Assembly (NCBI GenBank): GCA_032207245.1
Contig: CM063503.1
Span: 64,610,066-64,674,065, forward strand
DNA from: Pardosa pseudoannulata
Taxonomy: Eukaryota > Arthropoda > Arachnida > Araneae > Lycosidae
Length of the DNA: 64,000 nucleotides
Reading direction: 5' to 3'
Position 1 is the stretch's first letter. Every line of letters starts with the position of its first letter. The position numbers and the translations under genes are program-made. This document shows positions 1 to 10,324 of the stretch, in pieces. The notes beneath the pieces were generated by a model. The model worked only from the letters and a program-made list of their open reading frames with translations, did no database searches and was not told where the DNA came from.

Positions 1-1489
1 AGTGCAAGGTGATATATTAGATAATATGCAATTTATTCAAATATAAATTTGGAAGTATATTGTAAATTATAGATCTAACTATTATTTCAAGTTTTATCCT
101 CAGAGAACAGCAACAGTCAGACATCTTGTTAGAAATTGCCATTTCAATGGGCAATAGAAAACTTAAATGAAATTATTTTGTTCTCAAAATCTAACAAAGC
201 CTAGAATTTGGGCATTATATTTCAATATGTTTAATTAGCATACTGTATATAAGAAATAAGATTAAGTCAATAAGGTTACAGTAATGTTTTATAAATTTAA
301 TTTCCTATAACCATATAGTTTGAGAGAAATAAAGTTTGAAATTCAAAATATGTTACTGGAAAAAAATAGTATATTTCATTATAATATTTAGCTGATCTAT
401 ACAATTTTTAAGGCATGAATGATGCAGTTTATCATAAAGTACTTTTCCTATAAAAATATTCATAATTAATTTAATGAATCTTCTGTTATATTACTGATCT
501 ATTCTAGTTCTATTCTGTTATGGTTTTTTTTTTTTCAAACCCTCTATTTACAAATTAAGGGTTAATGGATAAAAGTCAAGGTTTAATTAGTTTAAACTTT
601 TTAAATACAGGTTAAAACCTTTTACTTTGAAGTTGTACATTATTTATATTAATATGTAATGTTAATTATTTAAAAGTAACAGCATTATATACATTTCTGA
701 GAGATAGATTCTCATTTTATAAATGGTGGTTTAAAGGTATAAGATTGTTTTTATTTTACTCTGATTATATATGAATAAAGATTAAATGAGAAATAATGAT
801 TATATATATATATATATATATATATATGAATAAAGCATTTTATTCCTTAAGTCTCTTAAAAGACAAACAATTAAAAAGGCAGATGATATAAAGCTATGCT
901 GAAATCACTGTACATTGGAGAGGGAGGGAAAGGAAGCTACAATACCGTTATGTGCCGTTTGAATTTCTTATTTGTAATAAAAGTAAGTTCAGGAGCAGTT
1001 TAAAAAGCATTCATTGGAAATCAAGAAGTTACCTGTTACTTTTTACAACCATACACATAATCTAAGGCATTGGGTGGAATTTCAGCTGTATATTTGTAAT
1101 GAATATACCAGTTGTGTATTTGTGATGAAATATATTTTATAGATAAACAATACATAGTTGTAAAAAGGGAAAATATAATAATTATATTATATCTATTAAA
1201 AATAGAATTTATTCATTTTTGCTTTCAAAAGCTATTAATTAGTACTGTGTGCCTGGATTTACTGGCTTATACTTTATTTAAAATTTGGATTTACTATTAA
1301 AACGGTGTAAATTTTAATTTGAATCATGCAAGACTAACTGCAAGTTATTACCCTTTATAGTGAATGTGAATTATCTTTTATCTTAGTTACTTTCAAAGTT
1401 AAATATGACTTTTATAGAAATATTTACTTTTTACAAACTAGTTTTCAAATGAATTATCTATATTTATGTAAATGATATCTTAATTTCAG
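1..1489. other. AT-rich non-coding stretch upstream of the large exon
   Basis: I find no ORF of protein-like composition here; the 62-codon ORF at 1112-1300 has random AT-rich composition. A (TA)n run lies at about 800-827. The stretch ends in a pyrimidine-rich tract and a TTTCAG acceptor at 1484-1489, so at least its right part is probably an intron of the gene whose CDS starts at 1957. Confidence 0.5.
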
Positions 1490-1581
1490 GCTATGAAAAG
1501 CTCAAGCTTCTTATTGCAGTTGAAAGAAAGCAAGAGTTTGAAACATCTGGCTTACAAATCAAGTATTTTTCTTCTGCATAA
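1490..1581 (+). other. Candidate exon start (5' UTR of the large exon, or a terminal coding exon)
   Basis: Sequence directly after the acceptor TAATTTCAG is open for 29 codons in the frame starting at 1492 and stops at TAA 1579-1581. The peptide (YEKLKLLIAVERKQ...) is charged and looks protein-like, but an open run this short is not rare by chance. The simplest reading is that the exon begins at 1490 and runs without a break into the 677-codon ORF at 1957, making this stretch 5' UTR with an incidental uORF. The alternative is the last coding exon of a separate upstream gene. The sequence cannot separate the two; RNA reads over 1489/1490 would. Confidence 0.35.
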
Positions 1582-1956
1582 GCAACAAGGCAGATTTGCA
1601 TAGCCTTTAGAAGGCAATCCTCATATTAAGAAGTGGTTTATGACAAGTTTTACTGTGCTTTAATTTTAAATCAGTTTGTACATTTTTTTCATAAATATGG
1701 TGTACAAGTGTAGTTGAAACTGCTTTTAAGTAGTACTAATTTTAAATGTTTGCAATATGAGTTGCTTTTATTGTTATTATAATATAATTGGTTTATATTT
1801 AAAAACTGATATGAACTATAGTAGTAAGTTAATGGTTTTATACTGTGGTAATCCTCTTTAAGAGTAAAACAGGAGTTTTAATATTTGTGTTATCAGTGGT
1901 TTTGTACCATTACCTAATATTTAGATTATTTATAAAAAAATGATTTATTTAAAGAA

Positions 1957-3990
1957 ATGGAAAAGAATAAAGAGGTTGTCAAAAAACCTTACACAGATGT
2001 ATATGAAAGTAAAAAAGTAAATATTTCTAAAGCAAATCTCTTCAAAAGTAATGCACATGTACCTTCACGAGCTGAAGACACCAAAACTAGAATATCAAAT
2101 ATATCTAGGTCAAAAAATAATCCAGCTTCAGTTAACAAAAAATCTAGCATTTACAGTGGTGATGCCAAGCCTCTCTATAAACACTCTTGTGAAGAATGTG
2201 GAATAAAAAGGAATCCAAATTTGATAGTGAATGCAGTACCCGTTGATCACACAGTCACAGAGCGGAAACTTGAGAACTGTCATAGTTTGAATGGAAACTT
2301 GTTTAATGTACATTCAACTTTATGTAATCTAGCCTGTCCTGTGCCTGAAATTTCACACTTAAACAGAGTGTTGAGCTTTCAACCTGCAAGACATAATGAA
2401 CTTCCCTTCTCAAAGTGTGCTAAGCATAAGCAAAGGACTGTTTTTTCTGAACAGAGAGGATATAATTACAAGAACCCTAATTCAAGCAATGCATTTCAAA
2501 GCAGTAAATTTTCTTCAGCTACAAACTGTAATGCCAGATGCCACTGCTCAAAAAATAGTTCTTGGAATGCTAGTAATGTTGATTCATATTTTAATATACC
2601 CACCAGTGAATCAGTTTCTGAAAATATTATTGCAAATGAGGAATATAATTTAAAATGTGGATTGAAATGCCCTGCAAACAGTACACTAACTAAGAAAAAA
2701 GATAGTGAGAATTTAACTGATCTTCCATTACTAGTTCATTCAAACTTCTCGAAAGACTCTTGGGAAGTTAAGTATTGTTTAGAAAATAAGTTACGAATTA
2801 ACAGTAAACAACGAAAATGGAATCTAAAACCATGGGGTCAAGTTGCTAAACCTTCTGATAGAACAGTTACTGATTCTAGGTCTTTTGATAAAACTGATAA
2901 GATGCTTTTTCCTGCTTTGCCATCAAATTCTCATAGTCAAGTGAAACTAAATTCTAGTCATACCAATAGCATGCCTCCATCTGAGCATTCGTCTGCGGAT
3001 AATTCAGATTTAGAAAGTGTAAATTCGTTTCCCGATAGAAATAACTGTACAGCTCCATCTTTCTTAACCAGTGTATCTTCAACCATTCCACAAGCATCAT
3101 ATGCAGATGTTATACGTATGTCTTCAGCTGGGGTCCAAGGTTTACTTGCTGCTGCTGATTTTGAAAAGACATCTGAGCAGAATTTATCTCATACTACTGT
3201 TGTAAATTCATTAAATGAGAAGCTGCAAAAAGACGAAAACAGTCAATCAGGAAGTTCTGATTGGGTTATTTCTAGGTTATCCCAGTTAGATCAAAATTCA
3301 TCTGATATTGTAAATAATGTTTCTTTGGCCCAATCTAGCCAAAATGAGCAAAACTTTGGTGCACCACGCCCTATTGTTGTGAGTCTTGAAAAACCAAGTT
3401 TTTATAATTCAAGTTTGCAAAGTAATAAAAATGTTTTGAGTACATATACTTCAAACACTAGCTTAACTTCTCCAGAAGGGAAAGTTATGGAAGAAGAAAA
3501 TTTAATCACTGACTGTTTGTGTGGTTTAGAAAAAATTTCTTTGGACAAAGTGTCCTTGTCAGAATCTATGCAGACTGCTTGTGTAACTGATGTAGTGTCT
3601 GAGACAAATGTTCCAGGTACAAGTTTAAAAACTGATTCTGTATACAGCAGTCCTAGTAGCATTGATTCTTTTAGTGATGCATTTAAATCAGCTGAAAGCA
3701 ACATTTTAAATGCTTGTAATTATTCTAAAACAAAAGATCCTCCTGTTGTTATTATGAATAGTTCGTCATCTCCGCAAAGCATGTCTGAGATCAGCTTTGG
3801 AATTGAATATGAAGAAATGCTAAAACTTTGTGCTGACAGCTGTGACACCTCTATCAAAAGTGTCTCTTCATTTTCATTGCAAGATGCTGATGAATGCAGT
3901 TTTTCAGAAGAAAACAACCTCTCTCCTGAAAATAATCCAGAGTCTTCAAAAGCCCATGTACAATGTGAACAGAGTCATTGTCTCAGTTGA
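1957..3990 (+). CDS. Large-exon protein, 677 aa, unrecognised, Ser/Asn-rich
   Basis: I do not recognise this protein. The ATG at 1957 is in a favourable context (A at -3, G at +4). The same frame has a TAA at 1933-1935, so translation must start inside this exon. The protein is rich in Ser, Asn and Lys, with no signal peptide, no membrane segment and no globular domain I can name, which suggests a largely disordered cytoplasmic or nuclear protein. Cys residues cluster around residues 75-80 and 185-200 (HSCEECG, CNARCHC) without a clear zinc-finger spacing. Segments that look like conserved short motifs are ASYADVIRM (about 383-391), PPVVIMNSS (about 595-603) and EISFGIEYEEMLKLC (about 610-624). 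A distant relation to FMR1-interacting NUFIP2-type proteins, which also carry an SYA-x-V motif, is only a weak impression. Codon use is AT-biased like its surroundings, but a 2-kb ORF in this background is far beyond chance. The frame ends at TGA 3988-3990, immediately before a +1 frame that continues into spliced exons, so the annotated C-terminus may be wrong. Confidence 0.88.
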   Translation: MEKNKEVVKKPYTDVYESKKVNISKANLFKSNAHVPSRAEDTKTRISNISRSKNNPASVNKKSSIYSGDAKPLYKHSCEECGIKRNPNLIVNAVPVDHTVTERKLENCHSLNGNLFNVHSTLCNLACPVPEISHLNRVLSFQPARHNELPFSKCAKHKQRTVFSEQRGYNYKNPNSSNAFQSSKFSSATNCNARCHCSKNSSWNASNVDSYFNIPTSESVSENIIANEEYNLKCGLKCPANSTLTKKKDSENLTDLPLLVHSNFSKDSWEVKYCLENKLRINSKQRKWNLKPWGQVAKPSDRTVTDSRSFDKTDKMLFPALPSNSHSQVKLNSSHTNSMPPSEHSSADNSDLESVNSFPDRNNCTAPSFLTSVSSTIPQASYADVIRMSSAGVQGLLAAADFEKTSEQNLSHTTVVNSLNEKLQKDENSQSGSSDWVISRLSQLDQNSSDIVNNVSLAQSSQNEQNFGAPRPIVVSLEKPSFYNSSLQSNKNVLSTYTSNTSLTSPEGKVMEEENLITDCLCGLEKISLDKVSLSESMQTACVTDVVSETNVPGTSLKTDSVYSSPSSIDSFSDAFKSAESNILNACNYSKTKDPPVVIMNSSSSPQSMSEISFGIEYEEMLKLCADSCDTSIKSVSSFSLQDADECSFSEENNLSPENNPESSKAHVQCEQSHCLS

Positions 3991-4109
3991 ATTCAGCATT
4001 ATGAAGATAAATGAACTAACAGACTTCAGCAATGTGAACAGAAGATTTGAAAAAAAAAATAAAACAATGGAAATAAATAATCAGCAGATGGCTGAATATT
4101 TTGCTTGTG
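3989..4109 (+). CDS. Probable +1-frame continuation of the large exon up to a splice donor
   Basis: In the frame one base ahead of the 677-codon ORF, reading is open from inside that ORF to beyond 4109. If one base is skipped at the AGT-TGA stop, translation continues with GAA TTC AGC ATT ATG for 40 codons. The tail includes NNQQMAEYFAC and reaches a good donor (TTGTG|GTATGT) at 4109/4110 in phase 1. The phase fits the 30-nt microexon at 5781 and then the exon at 10284. Either a single-base indel (the TT at 3987-3988) interrupts a gene of about 740 codons, or a +1 frameshift is used. Otherwise this is 3' UTR and the open frame is accidental. Confidence 0.45.
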
Positions 4110-4344
4110 GTATGTTTCTTGTTTATATTTGATATTTTAAACTAAATTTTTACAATTGAATAAATAATTTACAGTGAAATATATTTTCTTTTACTGTACT
4201 ATTGTTTTGTTACTGTTTCTAATTTATTAATGTTTATTTTGTGTTGTATTTATTTTTTGAATTACTATCTTTTTTTACCGTCCAACTTTTTTTTTTCTTT
4301 TTCTATATTGATAATTGTAATTTTTATTTTGGTTTTTTGTCCAG

Positions 4345-4676
4345 TCACTAATATTAATTTTCTTTTACTTGTAAAACCCAGGTGGATTTTTTTTCTCACA
4401 TATGCAACTGATATTATAAATGTTGATTTAAGTGAAATGGATATAAAATATTTATCATTAGTAATGGGCATAGAATTTGCAAAAGTATTGACAGGCTTAA
4501 ATTGCTCAACAGGACAAAATTTGAAAAATCTTTTGAATCAATTTGTTGTTTTTAAACAACAAAAAAGTTTAATTATTAAAAATGAGAAAAATAAGTTTTT
4601 TTTTTGTCAATATGAAGGATTATGTGAAATTGAATTCTTTGTTTCATCTGCTTGTATTTTAAATTCACTAAAGTAA
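4345..4676 (+). CDS. Possible alternative terminal exon (in phase with the donor at 4109)
   Basis: A 148-codon ORF spans 4230-4676. From the pyrimidine-rich acceptor TTTTTTGTCCAG at 4344 onward it encodes a mixed, protein-like peptide (for example MDIKYLSLVMGIEFAKVL), whereas the part before the acceptor is T-rich and looks like intron. Joining donor 4109 (phase 1) to 4345 keeps this frame open to TAA 4674-4676, about 111 codons. That intron would be 235 nt, short beside its neighbours. It could be an alternative C-terminus that competes with the microexon route, or a chance ORF. I do not recognise the peptide. Confidence 0.25.
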
Positions 4677-5780
4677 ATTAAAAACTGTATTTACTGGCTT
4701 ATAATGCACACTTTCTTTTAACTAGAAATTTTTTTTTTTTTTTTTTGTAGCTTGTACCAAAAAATTTGACATACTTTTCAGATTATAAACCAGTTGTTAC
4801 ACATACTGCATCATTAAGCTCCAAATAGTACATTATGCCACAGAAAAAGGAACTGTCCTTTAAATTATAAATTTGTTATTAAATGTTAATAATGCTACTG
4901 GCACTTTTATATAAGAAGTGCAATTTGAATAATATACAGATGCAATATTTCTATTGCATAAGATATTTATCTTTTTATTTTCTTTCTTCAATACTTGTCC
5001 TTTTTTTTTTATACATTTATCGTAGGAAGCAGTTATCCTGTGTATAATGTACACCTTGAGATTTTGCCTTAAATTTCTATAAAGTGCATGTTACATGAGT
5101 AAATACAGTTTAATCGCTTGGCTGTAAAGCATCAGATTGTTTTCTAGCATTAGTAACCTGTGTAAGTAGAAGTGTTAAAGAATTCCATTTAATCTTTGTT
5201 TATTAAAATGTATTAGGCTACACTTTAATGATTATATATTTGTTAACTGTGTTGCATGTAATATTTGATGCAGATCATTTCAGCAGCAAATATTCAAGTG
5301 GCATGTTTTGATGTTTTAAACTTCTGAGCTTATAAAATGTACAGTATAATTATTTTTCCTTTTTAAAAAGTCTTCAAATTATTTAAGGGTATATAAAACT
5401 AAAAATTTGAACCATAAATTTTTGAATTTATATTGTAAAGTGTAAGTACATTTGCTTATTCATTGAAATATTAATCAGAATAAACTAGTAATAAACTGTT
5501 AGGCTTTTATAGAAAAAAATATCTTCCTACTTTTTTCCCCATAATTGGAAACTTAGGTTTTTAAAAATAGTATAAGAATCATGTTTGTTCCATTGAATAA
5601 TGCATAATATGAAATATTTATGATGTTCAAAATATTGTAAAGTATTCTACTTAGAGAAGATACCTTAGAAATGAAATAAGTACTGTTTGAAGTTAATGTT
5701 TTATTAGAATAATTAAGATTTCTATTTAATATCAAAGTTATATGATGCAATCTGTTTGACCTTTATCATTTTTTTTTCAG
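4677..5780. other. Probable intron remainder
   Basis: AT-rich with several poly-T runs (4730-4746, 5001-5010) and no supportable ORF. It ends in TTTTTTTTCAG at 5770-5780, the acceptor of the microexon. Confidence 0.45.
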
Positions 5781-5810
5781 TGTGGAATGAATTTGAAGAT
5801 AGTGCAATTA
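5781..5810 (+). CDS. 30-nt microexon
   Basis: A strong acceptor (T8-CAG, ending at 5780) and a consensus donor (GTAAGTA, from 5811) enclose exactly 30 nt. Read after a phase-1 donor, with the G at 4109 carried over, it gives VWNEFEDSAI and one leftover base, so it enters and leaves in phase 1 with no stop. This matches both the upstream donor at 4109 and the next acceptor at 10283. Being a multiple of three, it could be skipped or included without changing frame. Support is from splice signals and phase only, with no transcript evidence. Confidence 0.5.
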
Positions 5811-8800
5811 GTAAGTACTTAAATTACTGTTCATAACATAATTATAATATGCATTTTTGTGTGTAGTATATTTATTTGCTTATATGCATATATACATTTG
5901 TGAATGTAATGTTTCATTTCCTAAACTTTGTTAAGAAATACCTCAATATATATTTGCATTGATTTCTTTAATTAAATCTTTATACTGTCAGGAAGTTGCA
6001 TGCCATTAAAAATGCTGGATTAGGATGATCTTGAAAACATTTCTCAATGTGTTTGAAATAGAAAATAAAATTTTTATAATTTTAAGTTTTATTTTTTTAA
6101 CACTTTGATGAGTAAGTTTAGATTCATTTAACACTTTCTGTATGGTGTCCTGATCTCCTGCCCAATGACTATGAGATGGAGTACTGAGGTTCTATGAAGC
6201 CCCTTACAAGATGCATGTATTTTATTGTTAAGCCTAATTTTGCCCTAAAATTTAACAAAAATATGTTTATATTACATAACTGCCAACCTCCCAAATTTTT
6301 AGACAAGTTCTTGAACTTCTGCGTTATTATAATGATTAAAAAATCCCTATGTAAGTTATTCCTATTAAAAATTTATTTTTAAATACCTATACACACCACA
6401 TTTCTACAATGTTCTTACTTGAACTTCTTCCTTATTTATTTTCAGAGCTGATTGTGCTCTGGGGTACCCCCTAACTGTGAGTTTTTTCAATTATCCTTCC
6501 AGGTTGAAAATTTCTGCCATGGTAGTTTGAGTTCAAAGAAGGAAAAAAAATATTAAAATATTCTCTTGTCAAACTTTTGTTATTGCTTGTGTTTTAGCTG
6601 CAGAGCGAGTATTCCACTACTGTCAGCATTTATGGCCATTGATGGGGGTAGAAGCAAAAAAGGCGATTTGCTAAACTATAAGCTTTGACCTTTGAATGGG
6701 GGTTGATTGGTTTGCATAAAGATGCATTCTCATGACTCTTGTATCTTTTTTTTAGGGGGGGGGGTAATATTTTACTTGTGTCTGGTAATGTTTAATCTAC
6801 TGCTTATTTTAATACAAAAAGGATTTATAGATAAAATGCATCTGATATTCAAGATTTAAAAATTCAATTCTAAGAAGGCTAATCTAAGAGTGAGATTATC
6901 CAAAAGAAGTTTGGTAATTTTTTTTTCATTTTAATTATCAAAATTAAAGGAGTCACTGCTTTGACAATCAATTAAAATTACTGCTTGAAATTTAGTAACA
7001 ATACTTTAACATGCAATTATTTGTTTTATGTAATTAACTTTTTTTAGTTCCGGGGTTTTTGATAACATGATATAAATTTCAAGTTTTTACTGAGAGGCAC
7101 AATCACCCCTGTGATTTGTATTTGTTCTTACGAGACAGTAATATATTTTTACTTTTTTGAAAAATTTTTTTATGCTGATTGAAATTGTTTATATTAATAT
7201 ACAGTATTGATTATTAAACATTTATCTATTTTTCATGGTAATCATGTAGTTAAGGGAAAAAACTGCTTTCCTATTTAGAAAATTCCTATTTATGGTTTGG
7301 GTGGCTTTTTTTGTTGCAAATTGCTTGCATTTAAAAATCTCCCTAATATTCATTCTCAAAGGTTGACACCTATGAAACCTATGCAATCAACTCAATTATT
7401 TTTTAAATATCCTAGCAAATGCATTTACCTTTTTATGCTTGGTAAATGATAGAATTAAATACATATAACTTTTGTTGATGAAATGAAATCTATAGAAAAT
7501 AAATTATTTTAAAACAAATTTTCAGCATTTGTTAAACCATAATTATAACTCATCTGGACTAATGTGAAGTCTGTACTCAAAAGAAAGGTTAAACTTTGTA
7601 CTTTTATTTAAGACCTAACATAGTTATTTACATTTAAGAATCCTATTATAAGTCTTTCAGAATAGGGTTGTAATTTTAACTGGTCAAAACTGATTTTGAC
7701 TTGAACACTGGGATAAGAGTGGTTTAAACCATTCATAAATGACCAGAAGTGTTAAAAATAGTTTTAAATAGTCTTTTAATTTTATTTCTTTTGCAATTTA
7801 AAAGTAATTTAATAAGTAATAAAAGTAACAGTGCAGTTAAATAATATATTGTGTAGTTTATGATAATCATTGAGTAAACTGATTTACTGTTTTTGCCTCT
7901 TGCAATTGTATTTCAAGTAGAATCCCAACCACATCTAAAATGCTATTTTTTTAGAGTGTTTAAAATACAGCTAGACCTGATGTCTTGTGGGGCAGTAATG
8001 AAGTTTAAAGGCATTAATATTAAATTTATGGTATTCACATTACATCTATGCTATTACTGTTATGCTATTTGTTATTTGCTGCTTGCTGGTGTTAATTATA
8101 TTATGGCACTATTAACAAATGTTAACTTAGTTTTAACATATGCTAGTAAAATATATTTGATTAGTATTGATTAAAGTGAATACAAAACTGTTATTGACCA
8201 GGACTATTAAAATCAGCTTTAAAATATTCCTAGATCAATATTCAGCTACCATAACTCCTGTTTATCTAGGTACCATGTACATAGAGTGTTATCTGTTAGA
8301 ATTTTGTTCCATTTTGTTTTCATTTATACATTACTGCAATCTATTGAAAGCACTAATCCTCTGTGACACAGATGTTACACCTGTTAAAGATGGATCAAAT
8401 ACTACCATTGCATATGTGACACACCTGTCCAGAAAGGGTTAAAGAAAATGACAGTTTTTGTTTTCTTTCTTAAATATGAAAATAATTATTGTAAAGTATC
8501 CATTCCTTAATTCCTTGCTTTGAAATATAAACATTTTTCTAAGGAATATTAAGTGATTTTATTACAATTAGGGATTATATAAAGAAAGTTTTATTTCTCT
8601 TTTTTATTTGTAAAAGTTTATTGAGTAAGAGCAAGATAGTTTTCTACTTTGCAACCATAATTTTAATTTGTTAAAATAATTTATAATTATTGCTCAAAGT
8701 ATCTAATTTTCTAAAGAACATAAGCCATTAAAATGCAATAAAAAATCATATATAAATTAGTCTGTATAAGTATACATTGATATGCAACTACTATTGTGCT

Positions 8801-10283
8801 GTATAGATTAGAGGAAATACAAAATAATTATACAATGAAATTGATAGTAGCAATGTGCTACAGAAAATTTTGTTTTAAAGAAATTTAATTAAAACGCTTT
8901 ATGCATGTTTGTCCTTCAAGTATATTTTTTCCTTTTTTACATCATATAAAGATTAAACTATTTTAAAATTTTCATTGTTGCTCGTTGAATTAGTATCTTT
9001 ATGATATTTTGCTAGGAAAAGTGTATCAGGGATGATTGTGACTGCAAGATTTTTTTTACAGTTTGAAATCTGGAATTGACAGGTTATGTTATGAATTATT
9101 TGAAAATATGTTGGACTTTTGCTCTAAGGTAGCTTTTAAGAATTTTGAAGTAGGGTCGCCTTCTCTTGCAGTGTATTTATGTATGCTAAAATTTAAACAG
9201 CAAAGGTTGATCAGTTTGACAATTGTTACGACAATGGTAAAATAAATAGGATGGATACCTAAATTATTGTTTTGGGCAGTTAAATAATTCATTTTCTCGC
9301 TGCTTCCCTGGCACAATGGTTAAAATTCAAATACTGTTTAAGGTTTGGTTATCTCCTAGGATTCCATTACATGCAAAAGACCAACTTCTTCCATATCTAG
9401 AAATAAATGTAGCACATCCTTTATGCCCATAGCAGAAATTCTGTATTTAAAATAATATGTATATCTAGTATAGAAAAAGGAGATTATCTAATAGAAATAT
9501 CCTCAGGGCCAATAACCTAAAAGAGATTTTAAGAGAATGAAAGAAATAATCCAAACTCTAAATTAAAAAACAAACAAACTAAAGTTTATTTTAAATTACA
9601 TCCAGTAAAATCTAAACAACTAAATATTTGACTACTGCATTATGGGAGGAGGGGGAGAACAACATTTTTTGAATTTAAGAGCATAATGTAAGCAAATCTT
9701 AAAAAAAATTGTAAAAAAAAGTGCCTGGACATTTTTCTGAATTTAATACTTTATGCAATAAATTTGATTTCTTGAGAATGGTGAAGCAAGTCAAACTGCA
9801 ACTTAATGCAATCCAATTAAAACAATTCAGTTAGTGTTCTAAATATTTCTCTCTATGTATATTATATAAATGGATAAACAGTTAAAATTCACTCGCAGTT
9901 AATAGCTATTAACTAAAATTTGGCATATCACCTCAATTTAGAAAATCAAGTTAGATTGCCCTAGCTGGACTTGATTGGAAATTATAAACCTCATTTAAAC
10001 CTAATAGTTTCCTTTCCTTGTTATGTGTTAGTTTCTGATTCATATTTTGGACTAGGTTTTAGGTGAGATCTGCCCAAGGGATATCAGTCACAACATAACA
10101 ATATTTTTCTTGTCCTCAAAATGTTTCATCAGGTACTTCCGTTTGTGGTTGAACTATTCTTGGCTCAAAATACTGTATGTTTTCTGTATATTAAAGCAGA
10201 TATGTATTTATTTGCATTTTGAGCATTGAATAAACATACTTAAAATTGAATGTTCTAACTCTTAAATTTGTATCTTTTTTTAG
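5811..10283. other. Probable long intron, AT-rich
   Basis: About 4.5 kb with no ORF that looks coding; the ORFs at 7893-8174 and 8167-8442 have random AT-rich composition. It contains a (G)8 run near 6756 and no recognisable transposon. It opens with GTAAGTA and closes with a TTTTTTTAG acceptor at 10283. Confidence 0.45.
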
Positions 10284-10324
10284 ACACTAAAGGAAATGAA
10301 AATGTTAAATATTATGAGTTGTGA
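10284..10324 (+). CDS. Candidate terminal coding exon
   Basis: It follows the acceptor TATCTTTTTTTAG. Carrying over the last A of the microexon, it reads NTKGNENVKYYEL and stops at TGA 10322-10324. The predicted C-terminus therefore runs YFAC-VWNEFEDSAI-NTKGNENVKYYEL across three exons. Sequence beyond 10324 would be 3' UTR. The call depends on the frame issue at 3988. Confidence 0.4.

Noticed and set aside
3402..3917. Minus-strand ORFs of 100 and 65 codons opposite the 677-codon CDS
   Set aside because: They are shadows of the strong plus-strand reading frame.
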